Notes under the pieces: model-generated | Told to the model about the DNA's origin: nothing | The model's input: only the letters and a program-made list of their open reading frames with translations | The model's database searches: none | In this document: positions 1 through 9,748 of the stretch, piece after piece | Layout of the letters: each line of letters begins with the position of its first letter | Position numbering within the stretch: the first letter of the stretch is position 1 | Origin: Hyphomicrobium sp. | GTDB lineage: Bacteria > Pseudomonadota > Alphaproteobacteria > Rhizobiales > Hyphomicrobiaceae | Direction: 5' to 3' | Assembly: GCF_019744875.1 (NCBI RefSeq) | Contig: NZ_JAIETU010000003.1 | Coordinates: forward strand, 248,001-312,000 | DNA: 64,000 nucleotides | Position numbers and translations under genes: made by a program

Positions 1-228
1 GCACGGCGCCCGGGCCAAGGCAATTTCTCGCCCCTCCGACCAATCCGGCCGGGGCCCGTCCGCGTAAGAGATTCGCGTAGAAGGTTGAGCGTGAAAGGTT
101 AAGTGGGCCCTGTAACTTCTCCGTGCGCGGGCTCGCCCTTGAAACCAGACCGCGCTATAAGCGTTACCCGTGACCTTGAGAGACTCCGCCGGATTAAGTC
201 ACCACCTGATCACCAAAGGGCTCGCACC

Positions 229-747
229 ATGACCCGCCGTCCCTCTGCTGTCGCCTTATCCGCAGCCGCCCGGAGCTTCGCGGGTCTTGCGGTGCTCGCC
301 GCATGCGCCGTCGGGCTGGCGGCCTCGAATACGGAAGACGTGGTCGCGGGACGATTTACGGCAGCTCTCGAACAGGCCCCCCGCAAGGTCGAAGTCGCAG
401 CCAACGAAACGGTCGGCGCGGCTCCGGTATCCGGCAGCGAAGCCTACTGGCTGGCCCCGAAAGGCCGGGTCGACGCCAACGGCGCGGCCCTTGAATCCGC
501 CGCCTGGGCGCCCGCCGTCACAGGTCTCTCGATCGGCGATCGCATCACCATCTCCAGCGGCAAGGCCGAGCGCGTGCTGGAGATCGTCGCCATCGCCAAC
601 GTCGCCACCACGGCAGATCATCAGAAGCTGGATGGCCACGTCGCCGTCACCTGCCGGGATCTCAGCACCCCGGATCGCGCCTTCACGACGTTCCTGGTCC
701 CGGCCGGCTCGTCGCTCGGCAGCCTGAAGACCGCCCGCGCGCTTTAA
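229..747 (+). CDS. Exported protein of unknown function
   Basis: The 172-residue product starts with a positively charged stretch (MTRRPS) followed by an Ala/Leu-rich hydrophobic segment at about residues 12-34, which looks like a signal peptide or a single membrane anchor. The rest is a small soluble domain with a run reading GLSIGDRITISSGKAE and a single Cys in VAVTCRD. I chose this ATG because the frame remains open further upstream only through a GTG with no signal-like sequence, and AAAGGG lies at a good distance before the ATG. I do not recognise the family. The 250 bases after the stop hold no gene. Confidence 0.6.
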   Translation: MTRRPSAVALSAAARSFAGLAVLAACAVGLAASNTEDVVAGRFTAALEQAPRKVEVAANETVGAAPVSGSEAYWLAPKGRVDANGAALESAAWAPAVTGLSIGDRITISSGKAERVLEIVAIANVATTADHQKLDGHVAVTCRDLSTPDRAFTTFLVPAGSSLGSLKTARAL

Positions 748-998
748 TCGGCAATCCTGTCGCCTCGCGCCCGCGGCCGGTCGATCCGGCCCCGCGCGCC
801 GGGCCCTGCGCCCGCCCCTTGTTGCGTCCTGAACCCAGCCCTCGGCCAAGCTGACACCGAACACGGAACGCCCCGTTGCGCCCCGGTCCGCGCTGCCTAT
901 TATGGCGCCGGCGACGACGGGGCGGAGCGTGCCCCCGCGCATCGGCAAAAAAGGCCAGCAGTGCGGCACGCACCGGTCAACATGAGGGAGTTCGCGGT

Positions 999-1178
999 AT
1001 GAGGCTCAATCCCCCGACAATCGTGATCTTTCTGATCTCGTTCGTGCTCGCGACCTTGGCTCTCATCACCAAGCTCGGCTTCATTCCCGTGCCGCGCTAC
1101 CTGCCGCATCAGGAATTCTGGCTCGCCATCACCGCCTATTTCACGCTGATGGTCGGCAACCTCGTTCGCGGCCTCTAA
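999..1178 (+). CDS. Small two-helix membrane protein
   Basis: This 59-residue protein is mostly hydrophobic. One segment lies at about residues 6-25 (IVIFLISFVLATLALI) and a second at about 36-55, joined by a short loop with a Tyr-Leu-Pro-His motif, so it probably spans the inner membrane twice. A strong ribosome binding site (GAGGGAG, 984-990) sits 8 bases before the ATG. The first ATG at 982 opens only a six-codon frame that ends over this start. No family is recognised. Small membrane proteins of this kind are common in Hyphomicrobiales and are often unannotated. Confidence 0.65.
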   Translation: MRLNPPTIVIFLISFVLATLALITKLGFIPVPRYLPHQEFWLAITAYFTLMVGNLVRGL

Positions 1179-1196
1179 GCAAAAGCGCCCCGCCGG

Positions 1197-1913
1197 CTAC
1201 CAGGCGATCGGCTTGCGGTCGCGGAAGAAGCCGCCCGTGGGCCCGTCGTCCGGCAGCGTGGCAAGCCACACAGCCGTATCCGCGCCCTCTTCCGGCGAGC
1301 GGTCCGCATTCGCCCCGCCCATGTCGGTCCGCACCCAGCCCGGGCACATCGCGTTGACCTTGATGGCCCCGTTACCGAGCTCCGCCGCCGTGATCCGCGT
1401 CAGCGCATTGAGCGCCGTCTTCGACATACGATAGGCGGGATAGCCGCTGCCCATGTCGGCAAGCTGCCCCGCGCCCGACGACACGTTGACGATCCGCCCA
1501 TAGCCCTGCTCGCGCATCTCCGGCACCGCGGCCTTGATGAGCCGCACCGGCCCCAGCAGATTGGTTTCCATCGTGCGCCGTAGCGTCTCCGACTCCAGAT
1601 CGAAGAGGCTGGCTTTGAAGCCGCCCGGCGCGTCGATGAGAATTGCTGCGTTGTTCACGAGCACATCGAGACGGCCATAGAGACGCCGGACCTCCGCCAC
1701 CGCCTCGGCCGCGCTGTCCTCCCGGTCGACGTCGAGCGCGACCACGGGAACGTCGAGACCTTCCGACTGAAGCTTCGCCGCGGCGGCCGTGCCCTCATTG
1801 AGATCGCGCGCGCCGATCACGGCCACGATGCCGAGCCGCGCGAGCTGGCGGACGATCTCGAATCCGATGCCCCGGTTCGCGCCTGTCACAAGCGCGGTTC
1901 GTGTAACGCTCAT
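1197..1913 (-). CDS. Short-chain dehydrogenase/reductase (SDR)
   Basis: A 238-residue classical SDR. The nucleotide-binding motif TGANRGIG is at residues 10-17, the NNAA motif at about 87-90, catalytic Ser at about 145-146 in NVSSGAG, and YRMSK supplies Tyr161 and Lys165. The family oxidises or reduces alcohols and ketones with NAD(P)H; the arrangement resembles carbonyl reductases, but the substrate cannot be told. It is a single minus-strand gene, convergent with the small membrane protein at 999. The gene upstream on the same strand is separated from it by a strong hairpin, so it probably has its own promoter in 1914-2036. Confidence 0.9.
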   Translation of the reverse strand: MSVTRTALVTGANRGIGFEIVRQLARLGIVAVIGARDLNEGTAAAAKLQSEGLDVPVVALDVDREDSAAEAVAEVRRLYGRLDVLVNNAAILIDAPGGFKASLFDLESETLRRTMETNLLGPVRLIKAAVPEMREQGYGRIVNVSSGAGQLADMGSGYPAYRMSKTALNALTRITAAELGNGAIKVNAMCPGWVRTDMGGANADRSPEEGADTAVWLATLPDDGPTGGFFRDRKPIAW

Positions 1914-2036
1914 ATCGTGTCTCCGGAGGTCTCTCGGTCCGTGGTTTTACGGCACTATACTGGTGTTCGGCGCGCGCCATAACCACAAGTAGACATAACT
2001 CGGATCCGGCCCCTCAAGCCCGGCTCGGGACACAAA

Positions 2037-2066
2037 AAAACGCGCTCCCCGGGGGAAGCGCGTTTT
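2037..2066. terminator. Bidirectional intrinsic terminator
   Basis: Perfect 10-base arms AAAACGCGCT (2037-2046) and AGCGCGTTTT (2057-2066) surround a C/G-rich loop, with A and T runs on the outside, so it can work on both strands. It lies downstream of the minus-strand exported-protein gene that ends at 2109, and it separates that gene from the SDR. Confidence 0.85.
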
Positions 2067-2108
2067 AATCATGAGCGGCGCGGGAAACCGCGCGCGCGAA
2101 AAATCAGA

Positions 2109-2396
2109 TCAGCGCGGATAAAGCCAGCTCGGCCCCACCGACTCGGCGCGGGTCGGCGGCGACGCAAGGCCGTTGTTGAACGCGCCCGGTCCGAAATCGA
2201 ACTTGTTGCCAGAGATCGAGTTGCCGATCGGCGGCAGCACAGACGCCGGATCCATGGCGCCGAAGCCAGCCTTCGGATCCTGGGCATTGGCCGACGGCTG
2301 CGACGTGCCCTGATTTTCGTACGTGAAGGCCAGGGCTGCTTGCGCGCCAACGAGGGCCATGGCGCCAACAGTGGCGGCCGCGATCAACGATTTCAT
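2109..2396 (-). CDS. Small exported protein, unknown function
   Basis: The 95-residue product has a clear Sec signal (MKSLIAAATVGAMALVGAQAAL) with probable cleavage after Ala-Leu-Ala near residue 23. The mature part is about 70 residues, low in charge and rich in Gly, Pro, Ser and Asn, and ends in WLYPR. It has no Cys and no recognisable domain. The frame is open for about 100 codons further upstream, but the signal peptide fixes this ATG. A bidirectional terminator follows the gene. The function is unknown; a periplasmic or surface location is the only supported inference. Confidence 0.7.
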   Translation of the reverse strand: MKSLIAAATVGAMALVGAQAALAFTYENQGTSQPSANAQDPKAGFGAMDPASVLPPIGNSISGNKFDFGPGAFNNGLASPPTRAESVGPSWLYPR

Positions 2397-2563
2397 TGCC
2401 AATCCATCCCCAGTGCTCGGCTGTGCCTTGAAGATGGTACATGAATCGAGGCAATCAAAGGGCGACAATCCCAATTTGCCGTTCTGCAGCCTCCAAACTC
2501 CCGCGCTGTTGCCGCATTGCAACGAGAGCGACCCAGAGCGACCATGTCCGCGCGTTGCATAGG

Positions 2564-3367
2564 CTATTCGCGCGTCCCGCTCGGCTGCAATTTCAGCAGA
2601 ACGTACCAGCATAGCAGCACCCAGCACGATCCGACGGCCCATCCCGCCAGAACGTCCGTGGGCCAATGGACGCCGAGATAGATCCGGCTCAGGCCCACCG
2701 CCAGCGTGATCAGCGCGCACATCGCGAAAATGAACACCTTGGCCGGATAGCTCGTCTCGACCCGCGCCAGCATCATCCCGAGCAGCAGATACACGATGGC
2801 CGAATTGGCCGAATGGCCGGAGGGGAAGCTCTCCGTCGAAACGTAGGCCCCATGCTCCACCACGTCCGGCCGCGGCCGCGCGAAGCCGAACTTGAGCACC
2901 CGGTTCACGAGCGCCCCGAGCGCGACGGACGCAATCAGAAACACGGCCTTCTGCGGCCGGTCCTTGATCCAGAGATAGCCCGCAACGGCGGCAACCGCGA
3001 ACGTCAGCACCACGGTGCTTCCCAGCGCCGTGATATCGCGGACCAACTCCTCGAACCAGCGCGGCCCGATCGGATTGGCCGGATCGGAGCTCTCCCGCAA
3101 GGCCTGCAGCAGCCAGGTGTCAAACCGGTGCGTGTCGCCGTCCATCACGGCGTCTGCGAAAACCGCAAACGCGAGGACCACGCCCGCCAGCCCCGCCACA
3201 ACGAGAAGCGGCTTCAATTCGAAGCGCCGCGCGTCCGACGAAATGCCGGAGCCCGCGCGCTTGCCGTCCTCCTTCTTCGACGTCCCGCTGCTTTGATCGT
3301 CCAATGGACCCGTCACGAACTGGCTCCCACCCCTCGGTAACAACCAAATGCGCAACCATTTCCGCAT
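2564..3367 (-). CDS. PAP2-family phosphatase, integral membrane
   Basis: A 267-residue membrane protein of the type 2 phosphatidic acid phosphatase superfamily. All three family motifs are present: KFGFARPRP (159-167), FPSGHS with PSGH at 182-185, and SRIYLGVHWPTD (227-238), which supplies the catalytic and phosphate-binding His and Arg. Five to six hydrophobic segments start near residue 53. Family members dephosphorylate phosphatidate, undecaprenyl diphosphate or lipid A; the sequence alone does not say which. It is divergent from a lipid-kinase-type gene whose ATG is only 29 bases away, so the two promoters overlap. The first 50 polar residues are long for the family, so a later non-ATG start is possible. 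Confidence 0.88.
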   Translation of the reverse strand: MRKWLRIWLLPRGGSQFVTGPLDDQSSGTSKKEDGKRAGSGISSDARRFELKPLLVVAGLAGVVLAFAVFADAVMDGDTHRFDTWLLQALRESSDPANPIGPRWFEELVRDITALGSTVVLTFAVAAVAGYLWIKDRPQKAVFLIASVALGALVNRVLKFGFARPRPDVVEHGAYVSTESFPSGHSANSAIVYLLLGMMLARVETSYPAKVFIFAMCALITLAVGLSRIYLGVHWPTDVLAGWAVGSCWVLLCWYVLLKLQPSGTRE

Positions 3368-3396
3368 TCGACCGTTGCATCTGTCAGTACCGCATT

Positions 3397-4413
3397 ATGC
3401 CCGAGAACCACGTCTTGACCAGCGATGCGCTCGAAGCCACCACCCGCACATATGCAGCCGGGCGTCGTCCGTCTCTGAAAGTCCGCGCCCTCGTCAACCT
3501 GCGCGCCGGCACCGCCATGGAGCTTTGCCCCGAGGCGATGCGCGACCTCATCGCCCAGGCGTTCGCGGCCGAGGGCCACCGTATCGAAGTCGATATCCTG
3601 CCTCCTGAAAATCTCGATCAAGCAATCGCCGATGCCGCCAGGAGCGATATCGACGTGCTCGTTGTCGGCGGCGGCGACGGCACGATCCGCACAGCAGCAA
3701 CCCATCTAATGGGCACCGACAAAACCCTCGGTATCCTGCCACTCGGCACCATGAACCGCTTGGCCAAGGATCTCGAGATTCCGCTCGATCTCGCCTCCGC
3801 CGCCCGCTATCTCGCCACGGCCACGGCAAGCCGCATCGATGTCGCGAAGGTCAACGACCGCGTCTTTCTGTGCAATTCGCTGATGGGACTCACGCTGCGG
3901 TACTCCCTGGCGCGGGCGCGGCTTCGGGGCAAGCCGGCCACGCAGCGCCTGCCGGCGTACTTCGCGACCCTGCGCGAAATTCTGTCGAGTAAGGACAAGA
4001 TCTCGATCACCGTCGACCACGGCGAGGACCGCATGCGCCTGCGCGCGCTCTCGGTCGCCGTCACCAACAACGGCTACGACGAGACCATGACGTGGCTTCG
4101 CCGCCCGCGGCTCGATGGCGGCAAGCTCACGATGTACGTCTCGAAGCATCGCAGCGGCTGGGGCCTGGCGATGGCAATCGGCCGCGCGCTGCTCGGCAGG
4201 TGGAAGGGCGACCCCGAAATGGCGAAGTTCACGGGCGAAAGCTTCGTGATACGCACGCCGCGCCGCGTGAAGCGGCTCGCCAACGACGGCGAGATCAGCA
4301 AATTCGAAACGCCGCTCCGCTATGAGATCTGTCCGCGCGCGCTCGCCGTGCTGACGCACAGTGCAGAACCAGACAGCACCGAACCGCACGACGCCGCGCC
4401 GCAATCCGCGTAA
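3397..4413 (+). CDS. Diacylglycerol kinase-type lipid kinase
   Basis: The 338-residue product has the DAGK catalytic signature: the nucleotide loop GGGDGT at residues 91-96 and LPLGTMNRLA at 114-123, followed by the two-domain fold typical of DgkB/YegS-like soluble lipid kinases. The expected reaction is ATP-dependent phosphorylation of diacylglycerol or a related lipid (a sphingosine-like base is also possible), at the membrane surface. The chosen ATG avoids overlap with the divergent PAP2 gene; the frame is open 31 codons further upstream. A phosphatase and a kinase acting on the same lipid class, side by side, suggest a phospholipid-turnover pair, although transcription is divergent. Confidence 0.85.
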   Translation: MPENHVLTSDALEATTRTYAAGRRPSLKVRALVNLRAGTAMELCPEAMRDLIAQAFAAEGHRIEVDILPPENLDQAIADAARSDIDVLVVGGGDGTIRTAATHLMGTDKTLGILPLGTMNRLAKDLEIPLDLASAARYLATATASRIDVAKVNDRVFLCNSLMGLTLRYSLARARLRGKPATQRLPAYFATLREILSSKDKISITVDHGEDRMRLRALSVAVTNNGYDETMTWLRRPRLDGGKLTMYVSKHRSGWGLAMAIGRALLGRWKGDPEMAKFTGESFVIRTPRRVKRLANDGEISKFETPLRYEICPRALAVLTHSAEPDSTEPHDAAPQSA

Positions 4414-4565
4414 CGCGCGCCGCCGCTGTCGCCCGAACGACATACGGCTCGCCGAACGGCACAATCACCAACAACTGTTTCTTGCGGAACCGGGCGAAGC
4501 ACTTGACAGTGCTAGTTTCAATTCCTCGCAGACTCGGCATCTCCCGAGCACAGCGGAGCAACGCC

Positions 4566-4832
4566 ATGACCGACAACCGCTCCATCGCCTTCGATGTGAC
4601 GTTCACGATCCTCTACATCGGCTATCTCGCCGCCATGGCGAGCCTCAGCCTCGTTCTGATCGTGTTTGCCGCCCTCGATATCGATCTCGGCCCGCTGCAA
4701 GGCCACGCCACCGCGCTCAATCTGCTGGGCTGGGCCGCATTGCCGCTCGCGCCGCTTCTCTATCGCCGTCTTGTCGGCCACCCGTTTTCCTGGCGCACCA
4801 ACAGCGCCCTCGGCAGCAGCATCGACGCCTGA
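4566..4832 (+). CDS. Small membrane protein
   Basis: An 88-residue protein with two hydrophobic segments, at about residues 10-35 (ILYIGYLAAMASLSLVLIVF) and 46-63 (ALNLLGWAALPLAPLLY), and a polar tail. The ATG is chosen because the hydrophobic core begins soon after it; the frame is open 28 codons upstream through less typical sequence. It is convergent with hemB. No family is recognised. Confidence 0.6.
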   Translation: MTDNRSIAFDVTFTILYIGYLAAMASLSLVLIVFAALDIDLGPLQGHATALNLLGWAALPLAPLLYRRLVGHPFSWRTNSALGSSIDA

Positions 4833-4871
4833 CATCTGGGCGGGGAAAACGCCGGCAGCAAAACCCGCCGG

Positions 4872-6047
<1,176 letters not shown>

Positions 6048-7649
6048 TCAGTCGCAGATCTTGCGCACTTTGCGCTCGGCCATATCGACGTGGAAGTGGT
6101 TACGATGCGCCTCGTTGGCCTCGGGGCCGAGCGTGGTCCCGAAAATTCGGCAGCCGGCGGCATGCACGTCGTGCAGAAAGCGGGCCGCGGGCGTCGATGG
6201 CGGAGGCGCGACCACGTCGTCCAGCGCCTGGCCGCCCGGCAGCGCCGCAACCGTGCCGTCGTCCTTCCCGTTTTTCTTCGCGTCTTTCCGCTTCTTCTTG
6301 CCGGAGGACTTGTCGTCGTCCGTACCACGCAAGTGAGTGCCCAGGGGTCCGCCGAGACGCGTCGCAGCAACGTCAGCGAGTGGGCCGTTCTGATTGACCG
6401 ACGCCGGCACCGCGAGCGGCGACGTATCGTCCTTGCGCGGCGGCAGCCCTTCCACCAGCGACTTGCGCGGCAGCGGCGTGCCCGTGGTCTCGGACTTGGC
6501 CGCGAACTCCGCCGCTTCCGCGCGCTCCTTGGCGGCCTTCTCGGCGGCGATCTTCACCGCCTCGGCTTTTTCGGCGGCGGCTTTGGCGGCTGCGATCTGC
6601 TTGCGCACGTCGCGCTTGGTCTGCCCCCAATCGGAGAGCACTACGGCCTCGTCTCCCTTCCGAGTGACGAAGCTGCGAATATCGAGCGCGTTGGCCTTGC
6701 CGTGCTCCGAGAGCTTGTTGCCCACGCGGCCGTAAGCCATGCGGCACGAGTAATCGCTCATCGAGTCGACCCGGACGACCTCGGCCTTGAGATGCTTGCG
6801 CGCGGCCGGCTGCACCTCGTTCTTCATCCATTTGACGAGACCCAACACGAGATCGCACGTGACGACCGGCTGCGGCGAAAACGTGATTTCGGGTGACTTG
6901 CCGATTGAGATCAGGCGCACGGGCGCCATCGTTCCGCAGTCGCCCTTGCGGAACGGCGCTTCGGGAACAGTGACCGCATCGACACCCTTGAGAAGCTGCG
7001 TGCACCGCGCCCGCGCGAGCTCCACTTCGACAGCGGGCCATTCGGTCGGCGGACCGGCGTCTTTCGCCTTGGGATCGACAGCCTTTGCATCGGCCGCTTT
7101 GGGATCTGCCCCTTTGGGATCAACAGTGGCGGGCGCTCCGGCCTTGCCGTCGGCAGCTTTCGCCTCTGGAGCGTCCTGCTTGCCGTCGGACGGCTTCGCC
7201 TTGTCGGCCGCTGCGGCTGTGGGCGCGGCGGTCGCCTTGCCCGTGTCGCCGCCAGCTGCTGCGCTGTCGGCCTTGTAGGCGTCGGACTTCGCCGCACCAC
7301 CCTTCGCCGAACCGCCCTTAGCCCCATCGCCCTTGGCCGTCTCGGCGTCCTTTTTGGACTTCTTCGATTTCTTGTTGGCGGCCTTATTCGTTATCGCGTC
7401 GCCCGCCGCAGCCGCCGCTTTCTGGGCGGCAGCCGTCGCCTTCGACGCCGCGGTCTTGGCATCGATGACAATCGTCTCGAACGCACCCGTCACCGATTCG
7501 GACAGGGACGACGCCTCCTCAGCGCGCGCGGACGACACAGGAATTCCGACGGACGAAACCGCAACACCCGCCCAGAGCAGGCCCGCGCAAAGCTGCGCGA
7601 CCCGGATCTGCACTGTGCCCTGAAAGATGCGCACGGGGTTGAGACTCAT
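6048..7649 (-). CDS. Extensin-like family protein with long low-complexity linker
   Basis: With the ATG at 7649 the product has 533 residues. A hydrophobic segment at about residues 14-40, ending in SSARAEE, is a signal peptide. It is followed by about 180 residues dominated by Ala, Lys, Asp and Pro with imperfect DPKAADAKA-type units. The C-terminal half matches the extensin-like family: several conserved Cys (RCTQLL, KGDCGT, VTCDLV, YSCRMAY), the SEHGKANALDI stretch and a terminal NHFHVDM motif. His and Asp in these motifs resemble those of LAS-type metallopeptidases acting on cell wall, so a periplasmic peptidoglycan role is plausible but unproven. ATGs 17 and more codons upstream are possible starts. 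Confidence 0.8.
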   Translation of the reverse strand: MSLNPVRIFQGTVQIRVAQLCAGLLWAGVAVSSVGIPVSSARAEEASSLSESVTGAFETIVIDAKTAASKATAAAQKAAAAAGDAITNKAANKKSKKSKKDAETAKGDGAKGGSAKGGAAKSDAYKADSAAAGGDTGKATAAPTAAAADKAKPSDGKQDAPEAKAADGKAGAPATVDPKGADPKAADAKAVDPKAKDAGPPTEWPAVEVELARARCTQLLKGVDAVTVPEAPFRKGDCGTMAPVRLISIGKSPEITFSPQPVVTCDLVLGLVKWMKNEVQPAARKHLKAEVVRVDSMSDYSCRMAYGRVGNKLSEHGKANALDIRSFVTRKGDEAVVLSDWGQTKRDVRKQIAAAKAAAEKAEAVKIAAEKAAKERAEAAEFAAKSETTGTPLPRKSLVEGLPPRKDDTSPLAVPASVNQNGPLADVAATRLGGPLGTHLRGTDDDKSSGKKKRKDAKKNGKDDGTVAALPGGQALDDVVAPPPSTPAARFLHDVHAAGCRIFGTTLGPEANEAHRNHFHVDMAERKVRKICD

Positions 7650-7837
7650 CGGGTTTCTTGCCCTGCTGGCCGAAAGCGTTTGCCAGTTCTTCGCCTGCAT
7701 GCGCGAACGCGCGCGCGAATCGCCGACCGTCATCGTGCCGGGAACACTTGTATAGCCGCGAAATGTGGCTCAACAAAGCGGCCATCCCCACTTATCACAT
7801 TGGCGGACCAAGGACGTTTTTCAATCCGGAGCACGAA

Positions 7838-8935
7838 ATGATGGCTGAGCCGACCCTCGAGACAGAAACGCTGAAGCTCGAGATGCGCGGCTCGGCAGCC
7901 ATCGTGACGCTGGCGCGCCCCAAAGCACTCAACGCTCTGACGGTGGATATGCGCTTAGGCCTCTCTGCCCACCTTTGGTCCTTCGCGCGCGACCCGCAGG
8001 TCTATGCCGTCGTCATGCTGTCGGAGAGCCCGCGCGCCTTCTCTGCCGGCTCCGACGTCCGCGAAGTGATCGGCCATGCGCGCACCGATCTCGCGGCCGG
8101 ACGCAAGACCTTTGCCGACGAGTACGCGCTCAACTGGCAATGCGAGTGCTTCTCGAAACCCACCGTGCCCCTCATCAACGGTATGGTGATGGGCGGCGGC
8201 GTCGGCATCTCGCAATACGGCACGCACCGCGTGGCGGGCGAGAACTACAGCTTCGCCATGCCTGAAACGGCAATCGGCCTCTTCCCCGACATCGGCGCTG
8301 CCCATGTGCTCGCGCGCCTGCCCGGCCATGTCGGCCAGTATCTCGGCCTCACCGGCCGCAGCATCGGCCGCGCCGACGCCTACGCTCTCGGCCTCGTCAC
8401 GCACTGCATCAACTCCGAGCACTTCGACGCCATCATCGCCGACCTCGCCGACACCTGGCCGGTCGACCCCGCACTCGACAACCGACACCGCGACTGCGGC
8501 CCCGGCAACCTCGCGCCCTACCGCGCGCTGATCGAGCGCTGCTTCTCCGCCGGCCGCGTCGAGGAGATCGTGGCGCGCCTCGCGGCGGTCACGGGCGAAC
8601 AGCAGGCGTGGGCGCAGGGCGTCGTGGCGGACCTCACCAAGCGTTCCCCGCTCGCCCTCAAGATCACGCATCGCCACATCCGCGAAGCGGCAGCCCTCGA
8701 TCTGCGCCAGACGCTTCAGCAGGACTACCGGATCGCAGCCCACATCCTTGCAGCCAACGGCGACTTCTACGAAGGCGTGCGCGCGGCAATCGTCGACAAG
8801 GACGGCGCGCCCAAGTGGCAGCCCTCACGCCTCGAAGACGTGACGGACGCGATGCTCGACCGGTATTTCGTGACGCTCGGCGACGGTGAGCTGGTGCTGC
8901 CCACGCGCGAGAACATGCAGGAAGCGCGCGCTTGA
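7838..8935 (+). CDS. 3-hydroxyisobutyryl-CoA hydrolase-type crotonase
   Basis: This 365-residue member of the enoyl-CoA hydratase superfamily has the features of the longer hydrolase branch: FSAGSDVRE (68-76) and MGGGVG (118-123) form the oxyanion hole, PETAIGLFPD (142-151) carries the catalytic acidic region, and the C-terminal extension of about 100 residues (GVRAAIVDKDGAPKW) is typical of the group. The expected reaction is hydrolysis of 3-hydroxyisobutyryl-CoA in valine breakdown; ordinary enoyl-CoA hydratases are near 260 residues. Two ATGs are adjacent (7838 and 7841). It is transcribed divergently from the extensin-like gene and no other valine-catabolism gene lies next to it. Confidence 0.87.
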   Translation: MMAEPTLETETLKLEMRGSAAIVTLARPKALNALTVDMRLGLSAHLWSFARDPQVYAVVMLSESPRAFSAGSDVREVIGHARTDLAAGRKTFADEYALNWQCECFSKPTVPLINGMVMGGGVGISQYGTHRVAGENYSFAMPETAIGLFPDIGAAHVLARLPGHVGQYLGLTGRSIGRADAYALGLVTHCINSEHFDAIIADLADTWPVDPALDNRHRDCGPGNLAPYRALIERCFSAGRVEEIVARLAAVTGEQQAWAQGVVADLTKRSPLALKITHRHIREAAALDLRQTLQQDYRIAAHILAANGDFYEGVRAAIVDKDGAPKWQPSRLEDVTDAMLDRYFVTLGDGELVLPTRENMQEARA

Positions 8936-9104
8936 GCCTCTGAAACCGTCTTCGGCATGCCCGCTCGCGCGCCCCGTCGCGGAACGCATTTTTACCCGCG
9001 GTTTACCCAACAGATTGAGCTAATTTTTATGGGTTTCCCGTAGCCTGTCTTCAGAACCGGAAAACGGTCGCGTCAAACAGGTAGTTGAGTCAGGCAGGGT
9101 ATTC

Positions 9105-9617
9105 ATGAACACCGCAATCAAGGTGGAGCGCCCACGTGCGCCCGCAAATCAGGATCCGACACTAGGCTCCGAATATGTCCAAAGCCTTCACATGATCGAG
9201 CGGCTGCATCACCTGCTGCTCGACGTGATCAAGGACGAATTCGACCGCACCGGCAGCTCCGACCTCAATGCCGTGCAGGCGCTGCTTCTGTACAATATGG
9301 GCGACAACGAGCTGACGGCCGGCGAGCTGAAATCGCGCGGCTACTACCTCGGCTCGAACGTCTCGTACAATCTGAAGAAGCTCGTCGAAATGGGCTACGT
9401 CGATTACGAGCGCAGCGAAACCGACAAGCGCAGCGTGCGCGTGTCTCTGTCGGCCAAGGGCCGCCAGGCCGCTGCCGTCGTCAATCGTCTCTACCAGCGC
9501 CAGCTCGGCTCGGTGGAAACGGTGGCTCAGGTTTCGGGCGAAGAGCTCAAGGGCCTCAATAAGGCTCTCGGCCGCCTCGAGCGGTTCTGGATCGATCAGA
9601 TCCGCTTCCGCCTCTAG
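9105..9617 (+). CDS. ldtR: MarR-type transcriptional regulator of the LdtR family
   Basis: The 170-residue protein has a MarR winged-helix core: a dimerising N-terminal helix pair, the recognition region ELTAGELKSRGYYLGSNVSYNLKKLVEMGY (about 67-96, in two parts) and the wing SETDKRSVRVSLSAKG. The combination of a YYLGSNVSYNLKKL recognition helix with the FDRTGSSDLNAVQALLLYN stretch is distinctive of LdtR, described in Liberibacter and rhizobia as a regulator of an L,D-transpeptidase gene and of stress tolerance. No L,D-transpeptidase is next to it here. Upstream, 8998-9045 is AT-richer than its surroundings, with two TTTACCC copies, and probably contains the promoter. Confidence 0.88.
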   Translation: MNTAIKVERPRAPANQDPTLGSEYVQSLHMIERLHHLLLDVIKDEFDRTGSSDLNAVQALLLYNMGDNELTAGELKSRGYYLGSNVSYNLKKLVEMGYVDYERSETDKRSVRVSLSAKGRQAAAVVNRLYQRQLGSVETVAQVSGEELKGLNKALGRLERFWIDQIRFRL

Positions 9618-9678
9618 ATCACGGCACTCCCGGCTTTCGGGGGAGAGCCGGACAGTAAAAACCAAGAAACGAAGCAAA

Positions 9679-9698
9679 GGGCGCGGACAACCGCGCCC
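9679..9698. terminator. GC-rich hairpin between convergent genes
   Basis: GGGCGCGG (9679-9686) and CCGCGCCC (9691-9698) form a perfect 8-base-pair stem with loop ACAA. A second, weaker inverted repeat CCGGCT/AGCCGG lies at 9630-9651. Both lie between ldtR (plus) and the chemoreceptor gene (minus). T-runs are short, so this is a probable rather than a textbook terminator. Confidence 0.5.
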
Positions 9699-9748
9699 TA
9701 TTGCTGCTTGCGAAAAAGCTTTGTTTCAGAGCAACAGCTCTTGCGGGC

